Shown: in pieces, positions 1-9,550 of the stretch
Layout: the number at the start of each line of letters is the position of its first letter
How positions within the stretch are numbered: the first letter of the stretch is position 1
Assembly: GCA_946894095.1 (NCBI GenBank)
Contig: OX335643.1
Span: 2,095,036-2,159,035 of the forward strand
Direction of reading: 5' to 3'
DNA length: 64,000 nucleotides
DNA from: Incurvaria masculella
Lineage: Eukaryota > Arthropoda > Insecta > Lepidoptera > Incurvariidae
Program-made: the position numbers and the translations under genes
The notes under the pieces: model-generated
Database searches by the model: none
What the model was told of the DNA's origin: nothing
Seen by the model: only the letters and a program-made list of their open reading frames with translations

Positions 1-1100
1 TTACAATTAGGTAGGAAATATTCACAGATCATGTGGATGACAATTCCGTGGATCAGAGATGACTATCTTACTCATTGCCAACATATTCTTTTTGCTGGCT
101 CATAGCAAGAGATAATGTATTGACGAAAGTTCACAGCTAGTTTCAAAGCGACCAGCTCCTACTAAACGTAGATAAGACTCTATGTATGAAATTTTCCTTA
201 AGAAATGACACTGTCCCCTGCGACGTACAAGTAGGAAAGACTTAGAGGAGTATTTCGCCTATTTTCACAGCATCATGTCCTACGGTCTGATGTTTTGGGG
301 GTTATGTGCAAGCTGGTTAAGAGTGTTTAGACTCCAAAAGCGCGCCATCCGTGCTGTAGTGGGTATGGGACCAAGGGACTCGTGTAGAGATATGTTTAAA
401 AAACTTGGAATTTTGACATTGCCAAGTGAATACATTCGACAAAATATACTGTATGCCCGAAAAAAATATCCAAGCGACCCTGAAAAACGGTGACTATCAC
501 AATTACAGCACGAGACAACGGGAACGTCTCAGACCTGCTGCAGCACGCCTTTCTGAAGTTTCTAAGAGCTGTAACGGATTTAATTTCAGTACAGAGTCTA
601 CATAGGAATTTTACTAATTTCAAATTTCCCTCTAATTCTACCTACCCACGGTTTTCGGCCTCAAGACGAAAAAAAACGAAAAGAGAAACACTCTTGTGGC
701 GGGTGCGACCGAAGTGCCTGCTAATTATGAGACTGAGAAGATTTACTACTGTTTTGGACAAGTTTGGTTTTCTTACGAGACTTTCACGGTTGTGCAAAGT
801 GAAGTGTTGTGCCACAAGTGTGGGCAAACCATAGTTTTGTTGAGGCGCCCAACATACCAAGAAGAGGAAGGGCCGGCAGGACACCACGCCGCCCTATCAC
901 CTGAGCTAGCCGTGTCATATTAAGTGGATGTGCAAGGTACTCCAAACAAACCGGCGTTACAGAGTTTTATATGTCAAAGTGTCAAACTTCACAACAAATT
1001 ACCCTCAAAACTAAAGATGCTTGAAGGAGATGCATTAAAAAAAAATTTAATGAAATATCTTAAAGATTTATCACTCTACAAAGTAAACGAATTTTGTTAG
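1..1100 (+). mobile_element. Decayed non-LTR retrotransposon (LINE) reverse transcriptase C-terminal fragment
   Basis: A plus-strand reading frame at 275-493 contains the block LQKRAIRAVVGMGPRDSC followed by LGILTLPSEYI, which is the typical region after the reverse transcriptase domain in many insect LINEs. A second piece in another frame (about 950-1100) reads SFICQSVKLHNKLPSKLK and then KKNLMKYLKDLSLY, the usual extreme C-terminus of such proteins. The frame is broken between them, and about 640-925 does not match the expected protein, so an insertion or heavy decay is likely there. No start, no catalytic motif and no intact ORF remain. It is antisense to the SID-1-like gene and probably sits in one of its introns. 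The exact clade is not clear. Confidence 0.75.
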
Positions 1101-1277
1101 CTGTTAGAATATGTTTATATATATATATGTTTTGTTTAGTTTTACTTTATTTATAATTGTATATTTGAATACATATCAATGTAAATGTGACAAATCTGAG
1201 AGGCACTTTGTGTCCAAAGACTATACATAAATAAATAACACGATAAAGCGTGTTCCAGAATGGCGAAGTATGGGCGT

Positions 1278-1330
1278 GATCTTATTTGCCCATTTGTATG
1301 GGGAGTTGAGCGGGATGGCGCACTTTAAAA
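1278..1330 (-). mobile_element. End fragment of TTAA-flanked MITE family A
   Basis: About 50 bp match one end of the family represented in full at 33783-34332, 39459-40002 and 52391-52940 (shared words TGGGCGTGATCTT, TTTGTATGGGGAG, GAGCGGGATGG). Only the terminal portion is left, with several substitutions, so this is an old truncated copy. Confidence 0.6.
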
Positions 1331-1345
1331 CAATCGAGGTGTAGT

Positions 1346-1418
1346 TAGCGGATTTGTAGCTCAGGGCGCGAGGCATGATCTCACATTGGGACGGTAGTGG
1401 GTTCAATCCTGCCTCGTG
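1346..1418 (+). mobile_element. tRNA-like SINE head (or tRNA pseudogene)
   Basis: The stretch has a box A-like TAGCTCAGGG at its start and a box B-like GGTTCAATCC about 50 bp later, the spacing of an RNA polymerase III tRNA promoter. It does not fold convincingly as a full cloverleaf and runs straight into a GT microsatellite (1417-1428), so a SINE head is more likely than a working tRNA gene. It differs from the main SINE family in this window. Confidence 0.45.
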
Positions 1419-1577
1419 TGTGTGTGTGCAGCAATATTTTCAAAGCCTATTATAATTATACTAGTAAAATTGTAGTTCACAAGGATAGTCTTAGGTCGAT
1501 TCTGTCCCCTAGTACTTCTGTGACCAAAAGGAGTAGAAGTAAGCCATGTAGAATTCACATTCTGAACGTGTACTTAC

Positions 1578-1661
1578 ATTCAGTGTAATCCCGCCTTTAC
1601 GCATCATAGTGAGGTAGTAACCCCCGTACAGCACGTCTCTCTCGTTGTCGAAAACAGGACA
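1578..1661 (-). CDS. SID-1-like exon 6
   Basis: An 84-bp phase 0-0 exon, acceptor AACAG and donor GTAAGT, encoding CPVFDNERDVLYGGYY then LTMMRKGGITLN. The CPV(F/Y)D start and the following T/M-rich strand match the SIDT ectodomain immediately after the VSIQ block. It is the last exon of this gene that I can recognise before the left edge. Confidence 0.8.
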
Positions 1662-4600
1662 CTGTTTTCACACAGGAAAACAGAAACAGAAAACATACTA
1701 ATTTAAAACATCTACACATTCTTCAGTTAACATGGGCAAAATTTCATAATAAAAAAATATATATATATATAAAATATTAGGTCCATTTCTATCTTCAAAT
1801 GAAAACAGTAAAAGAAGAAATAAAAACCGGCCAAGTGCGAGTCAGACTTGCACACGAAGGGTTCCGTACCATCGTACAATATTTAACACCAACAAATCAC
1901 GTTTTTTGTATCCTACCTATTTGTTGTTATAGCGGGTTTCTTTCGTTTATTTGTTGTTAATTTCAACTACCTACCTATTATGGTTCATGAGATGCAGCCC
2001 TGTGACAGACGGACGGACGGACGGACAGACGGACAGCGGAGGCTTAGTAATAGGGGTCTGTTGGCACCCTTTGGGTACGTAACCCTAAAATCCTTTCCTG
2101 CGCATTGCAGCTTACTGTCCCCGACTACTTACGATGCTTGAAGAGATTTTTGAGCGACTCGTAGCACAGGGGCGCGGGGCCTCGTTTACCCCCAAAAGGT
2201 GGTCGAAGCACCAACGAAAAATTGTCTGTGTTATCCTTCCGGTTTAATGTAGCTGTGCTCTAAAGGGAAGGACCTGGCATGGCACCTAATTCCTTTCGGG
2301 AATGCAGTATTTTGGTCTATTAACATGCGTGTAGTATTAGCCATCTATGGTCCAGTAACATAAAAATACATTAGACTTATGTAGATGCCGTAATGGGAAA
2401 AAAAATTGTTAAAATATGACAAATACGAGTGCAGTGTACTGTCTATGGATGATGAATAAACAATAAAATAATTACCCTGCTCAACAGTTTCACATACCAC
2501 ACATCAGTTCATTCTCAAAAGACTGATTGCATGATAAATACCTATATAAAAACTCTCCTACACTGGTGGGGGGTAAAGCATTCCATACAAATTAATATTT
2601 CACATAGAGAAAGCATACTCACAGAGTAATTCTGTATCGAAACCGTTGCGCACACATCGTCGTCGGACTCAATAATCAAAATCACACTTTTCGGCGACTT
2701 GAACTTCGGAATGACGATCCTGTCAATCCACTTCGAGCCTTCATTAACCTCGCTCAAGGCCTCAATTCCCTCGCACCTTGACACATTCTCGGGTCGGCCG
2801 AACGAGTAGTAATAGTACTCCGGCCGGCTCGGCGTGATCGTGACCTGCGTCTCGCGCTGCACCGTGTCGTTGCTGAGGCTCACGTAGAAATCTGTGACGC
2901 GCTTCACTCTGATTGTGGTCGTGAGGTTGGTGGGACTGGACGTTGACAGATGGATGAGGGGACGGTTCATGGCGGTTCCTGAAATATAGAATCTCTATAG
3001 TGGAGAAAACTTTCCAGGGCAATACGCAATACGAATAAAGGCCCTGGGCCACACTTCACTAGATGAGCGAAGACAGTGAAACCTTCAAAATATGAAATAG
3101 ACATTATGACGTACCTAACCTAAAAGTTATGTATTCCCTGAACACTCACCAAAGACTCCGTGGACATTCTCTGAAACTCAATCATAATAGCTTCAATTCC
3201 AACTAGAGAAAAAACTTTCTGTCAAACCGGGTTGTGAAAGTGGAACAAGCTGTCGGAGGAAGCCATAAGTGCTAGCTCAGTGAGTAGTTTCAAAAACAGT
3301 TTGGACAATCATGTAAAAAAAATTTAAAACTATTTGTATAATGAACACTTACAGTCGTATTCAGAGACTAATTACGAGATTAGCACAGGATTAACCATAC
3401 AAAAAACCGGTTAAGTCCGGCGGATTAAAGTTAGTCCGCCCACTCTAAATACAGCTGTTAATAAATCAATAAAAAAAACTCTCATACGGGTCACACAACT
3501 TACAGTTACTCATTCGAACATTGTACATTTGTATTAGTTGAGTACCATAGGTGTGGCATCGATATGTATGATCAGTCCGAGTTCTCACCTAAATCGGCGT
3601 TTACTAAACTTCGAAGTTACGTAAGAACGTCAAATCACATACAAGTTTTTCTATTTATTCGGTGGGATTACTTCTTTAACTTGTCAAAGTCAAACTCGGA
3701 CTACCAATTTGTATTAGTATTCATATTAGTCGGCGTAATTACGGTGACGATACGGTTTAACGCCCACCAACTGGTCGTTTTGGCATAAACGCCAATTTAA
3801 GTGTCAAGTCAGACTAGGTGCTCTGATTGCCGATATATCTCACCACATTCCTCGTTGTGGGGGCACAGCGTGCGAGACATGCTGCTGAACTCCTCGGAGC
3901 TGTGTGCTGTCTGCACGACCATTGGCAACTGCCACGATAGCACGCCTGGCAACACAAAGCGGATGAAGGAGTATTAACGAGTGCATAGTGGCTTAAGAGA
4001 GTCGTTACCCTATCAATTCCCCATATTACTGATGATAACTGTTTACATGGCCTTAATGTTTTACTAGGTTTTTTTTAATTTTTGAATCTAAAATATATTA
4101 TCAAATGTCTGTATGTCTTAATTTGTTTTATATAACTTTTAAATTATTATAACATTATATATATAAATTATATATATATTTATATAAATTATAACAATAT
4201 TTAAAAATATTGGCTAACATTGGAAAAAAGTTGTCTTCTTTAGGTTCATTTTTGATTATTTTTACTGATAAGTACATATATTTACAAAAAAATTAAAACA
4301 TACGGACATGTATAGAATAGATTAGATATAGAATTCTCAAATGATAAAAAAAAAATCTAACGTTTAGGGGTAGGGAAACGTTAGGGCCTGGAAAACGATT
4401 TCGCTTGTTTAATGGCAGTCGCTGTGAAAAATTGTGCCTTGGCCAACGGACACAGAAGGAATTTCTTAAAATTTTCAAATCTTAGATCTCCTGTGACTTC
4501 ACTACAGCCTTAACGGTTAGGGGTCTGAAAACTCTCACCCTGGGAGGCTCTGATTTGATATCCCGCCGTGATATGTTTTCTTTCTCATTGAGTTTTATAG

Positions 4601-7197
4601 TACAATCATTGTGTACAGACTTGAACAAAGTCCTATACTTTCTTTCTATCATTTTACAGTTACACTCTTGTCAAATGAATATCCCAAGACCAAACTTTTT
4701 TTATACAAAGTTTTACCATTCAGTTGCATATACCCGTGCTCAAATAAAGGGAAGGTTCTGACATGCCACTTAGTTCCGGCGGTTTTGCCGTGTGATGGGT
4801 AAATATTATAACAGTCGCTGTGCCATTAGAAAACCCTTTCAAGGTCAATAAAAAGTTGCTCCTATGTTTTTGGATTTACACTGACGCTATACAAAATGTT
4901 TTGAAACCTTACAATATCCCAGTGTGCTATGCGATGCTTCGCAGATTCCATGTTTCGACTCCAGCAATAAAGACTTCGTCAGGACCACTCTGTTGCCTTG
5001 AAGTTACGACTGACAGCCCGGCTCGTAAACCGTAGACAGAAATTAACACTACTCCCTGACACTGTAAGTTATGTGGTGCAGCAAATTGACATAATACCCT
5101 TCGAAAGAACCTACCCATTTTTTTTTTTTTTGCGGCCGACACCCACCAGTTACCGTTCGACAAGCGGACCTGTCAGACGTAACTCCAGGGCAACGAAGTG
5201 TTCCTAAAGATGCCTTCATCGTTCGTCATCATCATCGTTTCAAAACAAAAGTCGCACCGTTCTGCTGGGCGGCGGTGATGAAGATGGGGTAGGTCCGGTT
5301 GGCGCTGGCGCTGGACACCGTGACCCGGGCCGGGTGCTCGCTGTTGTCTTGCCCATTCTGCAGCAATAATTACTCTTTCTTAATATGTGCAATTATTTAA
5401 GGTGCTTTTTTTAACGAATGCACGGTAGAATCAATGTGAAGAAAATATGCTGTAAAAAGAACTACTTCATATTGTTACATATAAACAGTAAAAGTTAATA
5501 ATTTTCCTTTATTTAAAATAACTCACAAATGAAACACAAAAGACAATTTGTGTCACTTCTATGCGGCACTTCAAACACCAAATTCCAAATATTGCTCGTT
5601 GAACTGTATTCATTGAGCTAGTTCACTTCACTCTCACTTGTTGTCGCGGTCAAATATATGTATGTTGTATATGCCATTATTTGCTAGCGGGCGTGCGATC
5701 GATGAAACTCAATTTGTAAGGAGTTTGAAAATAAGACGGCAACAAGTGCCATTACCAATTCTGTACACCTTACCATTTCACAATAAATTACTAATTATAC
5801 AAGTTATTTAAATATTAAATATCTTATGTTACCTAGTTAAGTTAAAGTGGCTCGTAGCCTAGTGGCACGGGGACTTGCTTAGCATACCAGAGGTCTAGTT
5901 TCAAATCCTTGCCCCGTTCATGCACCAATTTCTTTCTCTTTCTGAGTTGGATAAGTGCATTTCGTCACGAATGCGAGCTGCTCCATGGTTCGGAACCCAA
6001 GTAAAACTAGGTGGTAGGATTTAAGCCCACCCGGGTTGGTACCATTGTATTGGATGAAAATATGGTCGAAGCGGCAATAAATATTGTCCGTGATTTCCAT
6101 CCAGTTCAGTGTAGTTGTGCTCATCAATGAAAGGTCCTGGCATGGCACCTAGTTCCTTCGGAAATGTGGAGTATTGGGCTAATATTATAACAGTAGTTGT
6201 GTGGTATTAGCAATCCATGTCAGATTGCATAAAAAAAAGTAAATAAGTTATATAGCTTACTTCTACGAATTCCAAAATGTACTCGGTGGATGAGTTGAGG
6301 GTGATAGTGTAATCTTTATCGTAGTCATATCTGAAAGAAACACACAGTGAGTCAACATTTCGATCAATACATTTGCAGTTTGGGGGAATCACCGAAAGAA
6401 TGAAGGCCATGTGGACATAAGTGTGGCTGAATTTCTTTCATGTTGGAAAACGAGGGACTGTTTCGAATTACGTTTTAGCAGATCAAGATCGCTTTCAGGT
6501 ACTAGCTGTAAGCGATCTTACACTCAAAAAGTCAGCCAATTTTGCCCTGTCAATGATGTGTGGTCATTGTTTTAATCACATGTATGCAATCACGATGATC
6601 ACGCTTTTGAGGTAGTTCAGTGTGAGCGCTGTCAAATCTAACATTTTTAGAAGCAAGACAGTCCATTCCAGTGAGTCCGTTTGAAATTATTGGTTATCTT
6701 TTGGTAAGCGGCCATACCGCGGCGGTTTGAATTATTGCAATTGCACACACTGTCGCAAAATAATTATTATATGCACTCTTGACTCTCACTTACGTCGGTG
6801 AGTCGCTTACGAGCTGTCATCCACTATAAAGAAAAAAGTAGGCATATTTTTTCTACATAGTGTTAAACAGCTTCTTACGGGAGAACTTCTTGTGTTCCTT
6901 CCTAAGTAGTAGTACCTAATACTAAGGAGACCCCCAGACGGACGTTTAGATCGCTCAGCGTTATGTGCGTAAGAAATAATAATTGTTCAGTGTTGTGGCT
7001 ACTTTACCTATTGTTTGAATTCCGAATTACCTGTCGACACTCAAGGGTTAGAACTTGTTTGGTATCAAAATGATCCATACTCCGGCGGATATTCGTCACT
7101 ACCGAAAGGGCACTTACGTATTATTGTAAACGAAGTTTTTTTGAGCGTATGTGATCTTCGCAGCTGCGAGTACCGCAGCGAAGAGTAGCAGGCGCAT
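1578..7197 (-). CDS. SID-1/SIDT-like transmembrane protein, 5' part (6 exons; continues off left edge)
   Basis: Minus-strand spliced gene reconstructed from exons 7118-7197, 6261-6330, 5258-5357, 3844-3945, 2623-2978 and 1578-1661. All have AG acceptors and GT donors, and the codon phases join without a break (264 codons). Exon 1 starts at ATG 7197 and encodes a signal peptide (MRLLLFAAVLAAA...). Later exons carry the blocks that mark the extracellular domain of the SID-1 family: PARVTVSS, GVLSWQLP, SRTLCPHNEEC, TNLTTTIRV, CATVSIQNYS and then CPVFDNERDVLYGGYY. SID-1-type proteins are multi-pass membrane proteins implicated in double-stranded RNA uptake in nematodes; the insect (Sil) and vertebrate (SIDT) relatives are also linked to lysosomal or sterol functions, so the role here is open. 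The transmembrane half lies outside the window. Family assignment is firm; the exact paralogue is not known. Confidence 0.88.
1823..2090 (-). repeat. Helitron-like (HINE-type) repeat, copy 1
   Basis: Reading rightwards it has CCGGCCAAGTGCGAG, a degraded palindrome (GTGCGAGTC with GACTTGCAC), GGGTTCCGTACC, a GACGGACGG microsatellite and then GGGTACG-AACCCTAA. Subterminal inverted repeats, an internal microsatellite and a short hairpin at one end are the layout of non-autonomous Helentron/HINE elements. In that convention the hairpin end is the 3' end, so the copy is placed on the minus strand. The body is shorter than in other copies. Confidence 0.7.
2153..2366 (+). mobile_element. tRNA-derived SINE, internally deleted copy
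   Basis: The head GACTCGTAGCACAGGGGCGCGGGG resembles the box A end of the SINE seen complete at 5848-6239. The body then jumps to GGTCGAAGC-CAACGAAAAATTGTCTGTG, GACCTGGCATGGCACCTAATTCC and a tail TAGCCATC-ATGGTCCAGTAACATAAAAA. The box B region is missing. Confidence 0.6.
2623..2978 (-). CDS. SID-1-like exon 5 (largest visible exon)
   Basis: A 356-bp exon with acceptor TTTCAG and donor GTGAGT. It encodes the beta-rich extracellular block seen in SIDT proteins, from HLSTSSPTNLTTTIRV through FYVSLSNDT, EYYYYSFGRPENVS and SVILIIESDDDVCATVSIQ. Several N-x-S/T sequons (for example NLT, NDT, NVS, NYS) fit a glycosylated ectodomain. The following exon (1578-1661) begins with the conserved CPVFD. Confidence 0.88.
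3573..3825. mobile_element. MITE family C, degraded copy
   Basis: The left end GTTCTCACCTAAATCGGCGT and right end AACGCCAATTTAAGTGTCAAG are inverted versions of one another. Internal words (CGTCAAATCACATACAAG, TTGTCAAAGTCAAACTCGGA, TTTAACGCCCACC) match the better preserved copies at 35908-36231, 41650-42003 and 42905-43247. It lies between exons 4 and 5 of the SID-1-like gene, ending 19 bp from exon 4. Confidence 0.65.
4733..4832 (+). mobile_element. SINE tail fragment
   Basis: This holds only the 3' half of the tRNA-SINE family: CCCGTGCTCAAATAAAGGGAAG, GACATGCCACTTAGTTCC, then GTAAATATTATAACAGTCGCTG. No head and no clear poly-A tail remain. Confidence 0.55.
5490..5665. mobile_element. Degraded LTR fragment related to the Gypsy LTR at 19601/24620
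   Basis: The segment shares several words with the Gypsy LTR in the same order: TTTCCTTTATTTAAAATAACTC, then GAGCTAGTTCACTTCACT, then CACTTGTTGTCGC. Other parts are diverged. It is likely an old solo LTR or LTR fragment of a related family, in the intron between exons 2 and 3 of the SID-1-like gene. Confidence 0.5.
5848..6239 (+). mobile_element. tRNA-derived SINE, full-length copy
   Basis: The head GGCTCGTAGCCTAGTGGC carries a box A-like TAGCCTAGTGG; a box B-like TTTCAAATCC follows after a normal tRNA interval. The body contains CCACCCGGGTTGGTACCATTG, GGTCGAAGCGGCAATAAA and GGCATGGCACCTAGTTCC. The 3' end reads GGTATTAGCAATCCATGTC and closes with an A run at 6231-6238. This is the reference copy for about fifteen others in the window. 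It sits 21 bp from SID-1-like exon 2 in the downstream intron. Confidence 0.8.
7118..7197 (-). CDS. SID-1-like exon 1: start codon and signal peptide
   Basis: ATG at 7197-7195 opens a hydrophobic leader (MRLLLFAAVLAAAKITYA), a good secretory signal with likely cleavage after the alanine-rich segment. The exon ends in phase 2 at a consensus donor GTAAGTG (7117-7111). The next exon supplies one base and reads on as YDYDKDYTITL. This is too short to show as a long ORF, but its phase and the leader make it convincing as the true start. Confidence 0.8.
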
Positions 7198-8334
7198 TAT
7201 GAACCATTACACTCTCTCCTTATTCTATGATTACACTTCACCAAATGACGATTACGCAAGGAAATTTTGTGTACAGAGACATAGCTTTCTGTGAGTAAGG
7301 CGGACGTAGGACTACTGGCGTTTTGCACAAAATAAATACATGCAGGCAGATTATTTATCACCGTTGAGGAAAACAATCTGTTCGGTTCGGTCCTCAACCG
7401 CAAAAAATCACAACAGACAGAATAGTGTTGCGCACGCTTTGCAACATCTTTTTAAAGTTTTTCATCATCATTTGGTACCTATACAATTTAGTAAAGCTTA
7501 TTATCTATATGGATGAATTTCCAAAACCACTGTCGATAGAAAATGTATCATTCAAGTTCAAAGTAAAAAAAATCTGTTATTTTTCAACAACTCATCAATC
7601 ATCACACAAAATCTGGCGGAACCTGCAATATTTTTTACAACGCGTAAAATCGTATGGATCTGTAAATTTGCCAGTTTTGTGATGCATTTAGTTATGCCAA
7701 TATCTGGGTATTTACATGTGATGTGATAACATTGTGAAAAATAAAGGTATTTGTGATTTAGATATTTTTTTACACGCGAAATTGCAAATCTGCGCACATG
7801 CGGAAACGTGGAACTCCGTAATTTCTTTACTAGCTAAGTGATAATCTCTTGACAATTTTCGCGCGAGTACCGCGCCGGTTGTGCTGTTCGTTGAATTTTC
7901 GCACCAGGGGGAAGGGGGCTTTTTCTTTGTCTGGGAGAGTCCTTGGCAAATATTTATAGTTAAATTGAAATCGAAAGGATCGTCAATTGATTATGAACGT
8001 TTTAATTGCAATGTATGTCTAATCATATTGTTTTACCTAACACATTTGATTCTAGATGTTGTTTGAACAACAATAAAATCCGACAATACAACTTTGATTA
8101 AATTTCTATTGCTATATTTAAACGTAGAACAGTACCTACTCGAAATAAACGAATTAAGAAATGTTAAATTTTAGCTAAAAAGGTAACCGTGTTTCCTAAA
8201 ATTTGGTTTACCAAAACACGATCTTGGTCCTATTTACCGTAGGTAACATTAACAAAACGATTAGCTCCTAGAATTAAAATCGATATGAGTTTAAAGACAT
8301 TGACTGCATCACTACTGTTGTCACGATTGACAGA
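7198..8334. other. Intergenic stretch upstream of the SID-1-like gene
   Basis: This AT-rich sequence holds only short ORFs without recognisable domains. The first one or two hundred bases above 7197 should contain the 5' untranslated region and promoter of the SID-1-like gene, but I see no decisive TATA box or initiator. Confidence 0.4.
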
Positions 8335-8450
8335 AGAAGGTAGTATATCCATCGCCAATATCTGCATCGCCACCATCTGCCTCGCAAATATCTGCATCGC
8401 CAACATATGCATTGCCAATATCTCCATCGCCTGCGACGGAGCTGCGGCCG
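8335..8450 (+). repeat. CATCGCCAATAT-type short tandem array, left arm
   Basis: About seven imperfect 12-15 bp units of the form GCATCGCCAATATCT occur in a row and end at the block TGCGACGGAGCTGCGGCCGG. The same core block and an inverted array occur at 8955-9075. The open frames through it are by-products of the repeat length being divisible by three. Confidence 0.7.
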
Positions 8451-8569
8451 GACCGCTAACGAGCGGAGAAGCATATGCGTCGCCAAAAACTGGAGGCGCA
8501 AATGCTTCGCCAAAGTGGGTATAGTGATATGTAAATTAAGTTGGGTTAAGTAAGGTTAGGTTCAGTTTT

Positions 8570-8665
8570 TTATGTTAGGTTAGGTTTGGTGTGGTTTGGT
8601 TTGGTAACGTTAGGTTAGGTTAGGTTATGTTAGGTTAGATTTGATTAGATTAGATTAGGTTGGAT
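8570..8665 (+). repeat. Degenerate TTAGG tract (interstitial telomere-like sequence)
   Basis: The segment contains many TTAGG/GGTTA units, with a run GTTAGGTTAGGTTAGGTTATG near 8610 and variants such as TTTGG and TTAGA on each side. TTAGG is the ancestral insect telomere repeat. The degeneracy means it is old, or only a simple repeat that happens to match. Confidence 0.6.
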
Positions 8666-8687
8666 TAGATTTGGTTCAGTCAGTCAG

Positions 8688-8808
8688 TCAGCGTGCGTCC
8701 ACTGCTGGACATACGCCTCTCCAATCCTTCTCCAGTCCTCCTGGCCCTCAGCGGTACGAAACCACTGCTTTCCGCCGACGCACTTGATGTCGTCTTCAAC
8801 TTGGTTAG
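8688..8808 (-). mobile_element. RTE-type LINE 3' end (reverse transcriptase C-terminus)
   Basis: On the minus strand the segment reads DDIKCVGGKQWFRTAEGQED then WRRIGEAYVQQWT. This matches the C-terminal end typical of RTE-clade LINEs in Lepidoptera, with D-D-I-K, W-x-R-x-A and W-R-x-x-G-E-A-Y-V-Q-Q-W-T in order. The rest of the element is absent. Confidence 0.7.
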
Positions 8809-8954
8809 ATTTAGTTAAATGTCCCGACCCGCCATACGCTTTTTTTTCGAACCTTCTTAGAGCCCAACGGAAGCTGCAAGAGGCTGGGGAGTTGAAATGA
8901 CATACGCCTTCGCGCCCCCACGTATAGTGGCGATGGATCTGCGAAGGGTCCGCT

Positions 8955-9075
8955 GCTGCATCGCCAGCGACGGAGCTGCGGCCGGACCACCGATGCGTTG
9001 CCGGCGATGGAGATATTGGCGATACATATGTTGGCGATGCACATATTGGCGATGAAGCCTGGCGATGTAGATGCA
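8955..9075 (-). repeat. CATCGCCAATAT-type short tandem array, right (inverted) arm
   Basis: The core GCGACGGAGCTGCGGCCGGACC is followed by units ATATTGGCGATG, ATGTTGGCGATG and similar, the reverse complement of the array at 8335-8450. The two arms face each other across about 500 bp that contain the TTAGG-like tract and the RTE fragment. Confidence 0.65.
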
Positions 9076-9194
9076 GGGCACCACAGAGGAAAGGTTATTA
9101 ATTTCGGTATGGGTCATTTCAAAATTAAATCAGAATGATTTATGTACAGAGCGCTTTACCCTTTACGCCATTCCAAGTCATTGGCATTTGCAAG

Positions 9195-9283
9195 GAAAAC
9201 GTATGTGGGTAAAGTAAGCACGAAGAGACGGGCGATTTAATCAATGTTCAAACAAGTCACTTTTAGTGATCCGCAAAGAGTTC
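9195..9283. repeat. Interspersed repeat split by the LINE insertion, left half
   Basis: The words GAGACGGGCGA, TTAATCAATGT, GTCACTTTTAGTGATCCG and AGAGTTC match, in inverted orientation, the copy at 25345-25500. The second half of this copy resumes at 14917, on the other side of the LINE. The uninterrupted copy shows that the two halves were once contiguous. Confidence 0.7.
9271..9283. repeat. Target site duplication of the LINE, left copy
   Basis: CCGCAAAGAGTTC is repeated exactly at 14904-14916. Thirteen base pairs is a normal length for target-primed reverse transcription. Confidence 0.85.
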
Positions 9284-9550
9284 TTCTTTTTTTTTTCTTC
9301 TTCTTTTTTTTCTCGGCGACTTCACACCACAGGTGGAAGGCCTTTTTGGCAATAACGCGTGTGTGTTGCGTATTTATGCCAGCGTCTCAGTCTAAAGGGC
9401 TGCACGATATGAAAATAATAATTATTATTTTTTTTCTACAAAAACATTACTTCTTTAATGAAATTATAAGAACAAAAACACTATTCTTTGGTGAAATAAT
9501 CATAACAAAAAACAATCTGATAAAGTGAGTAAAATATTTTGAACTGATAT

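Noticed and set aside
696..923. 75-codon plus-strand ORF as a domestic gene
   Set aside because: It lies inside a decayed LINE segment, has no recognisable domain and no flanking splice signals.
2762..3052. 96-codon minus-strand ORF overlapping SID-1-like exon 5
   Set aside because: Wrong frame; the conserved SIDT block is in the frame of exon 5 bounded by TTTCAG and GTGAGT.
8335..8450. CRISPR array
   Set aside because: The units are directly abutting and degenerate with no spacers, and the sequence is animal nuclear DNA.
8230..9117. Several ORFs rich in Ile/Ala/Cys or Arg/Trp as repeat proteins
   Set aside because: They are read-through of short tandem DNA units with a length divisible by three, open in more than one frame at once.
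9244..9528. 94-codon plus-strand ORF
   Set aside because: It covers the poly-A-like tail and 3' sequence of the LINE on the opposite strand; Phe/Ile runs come from T and AT repeats.
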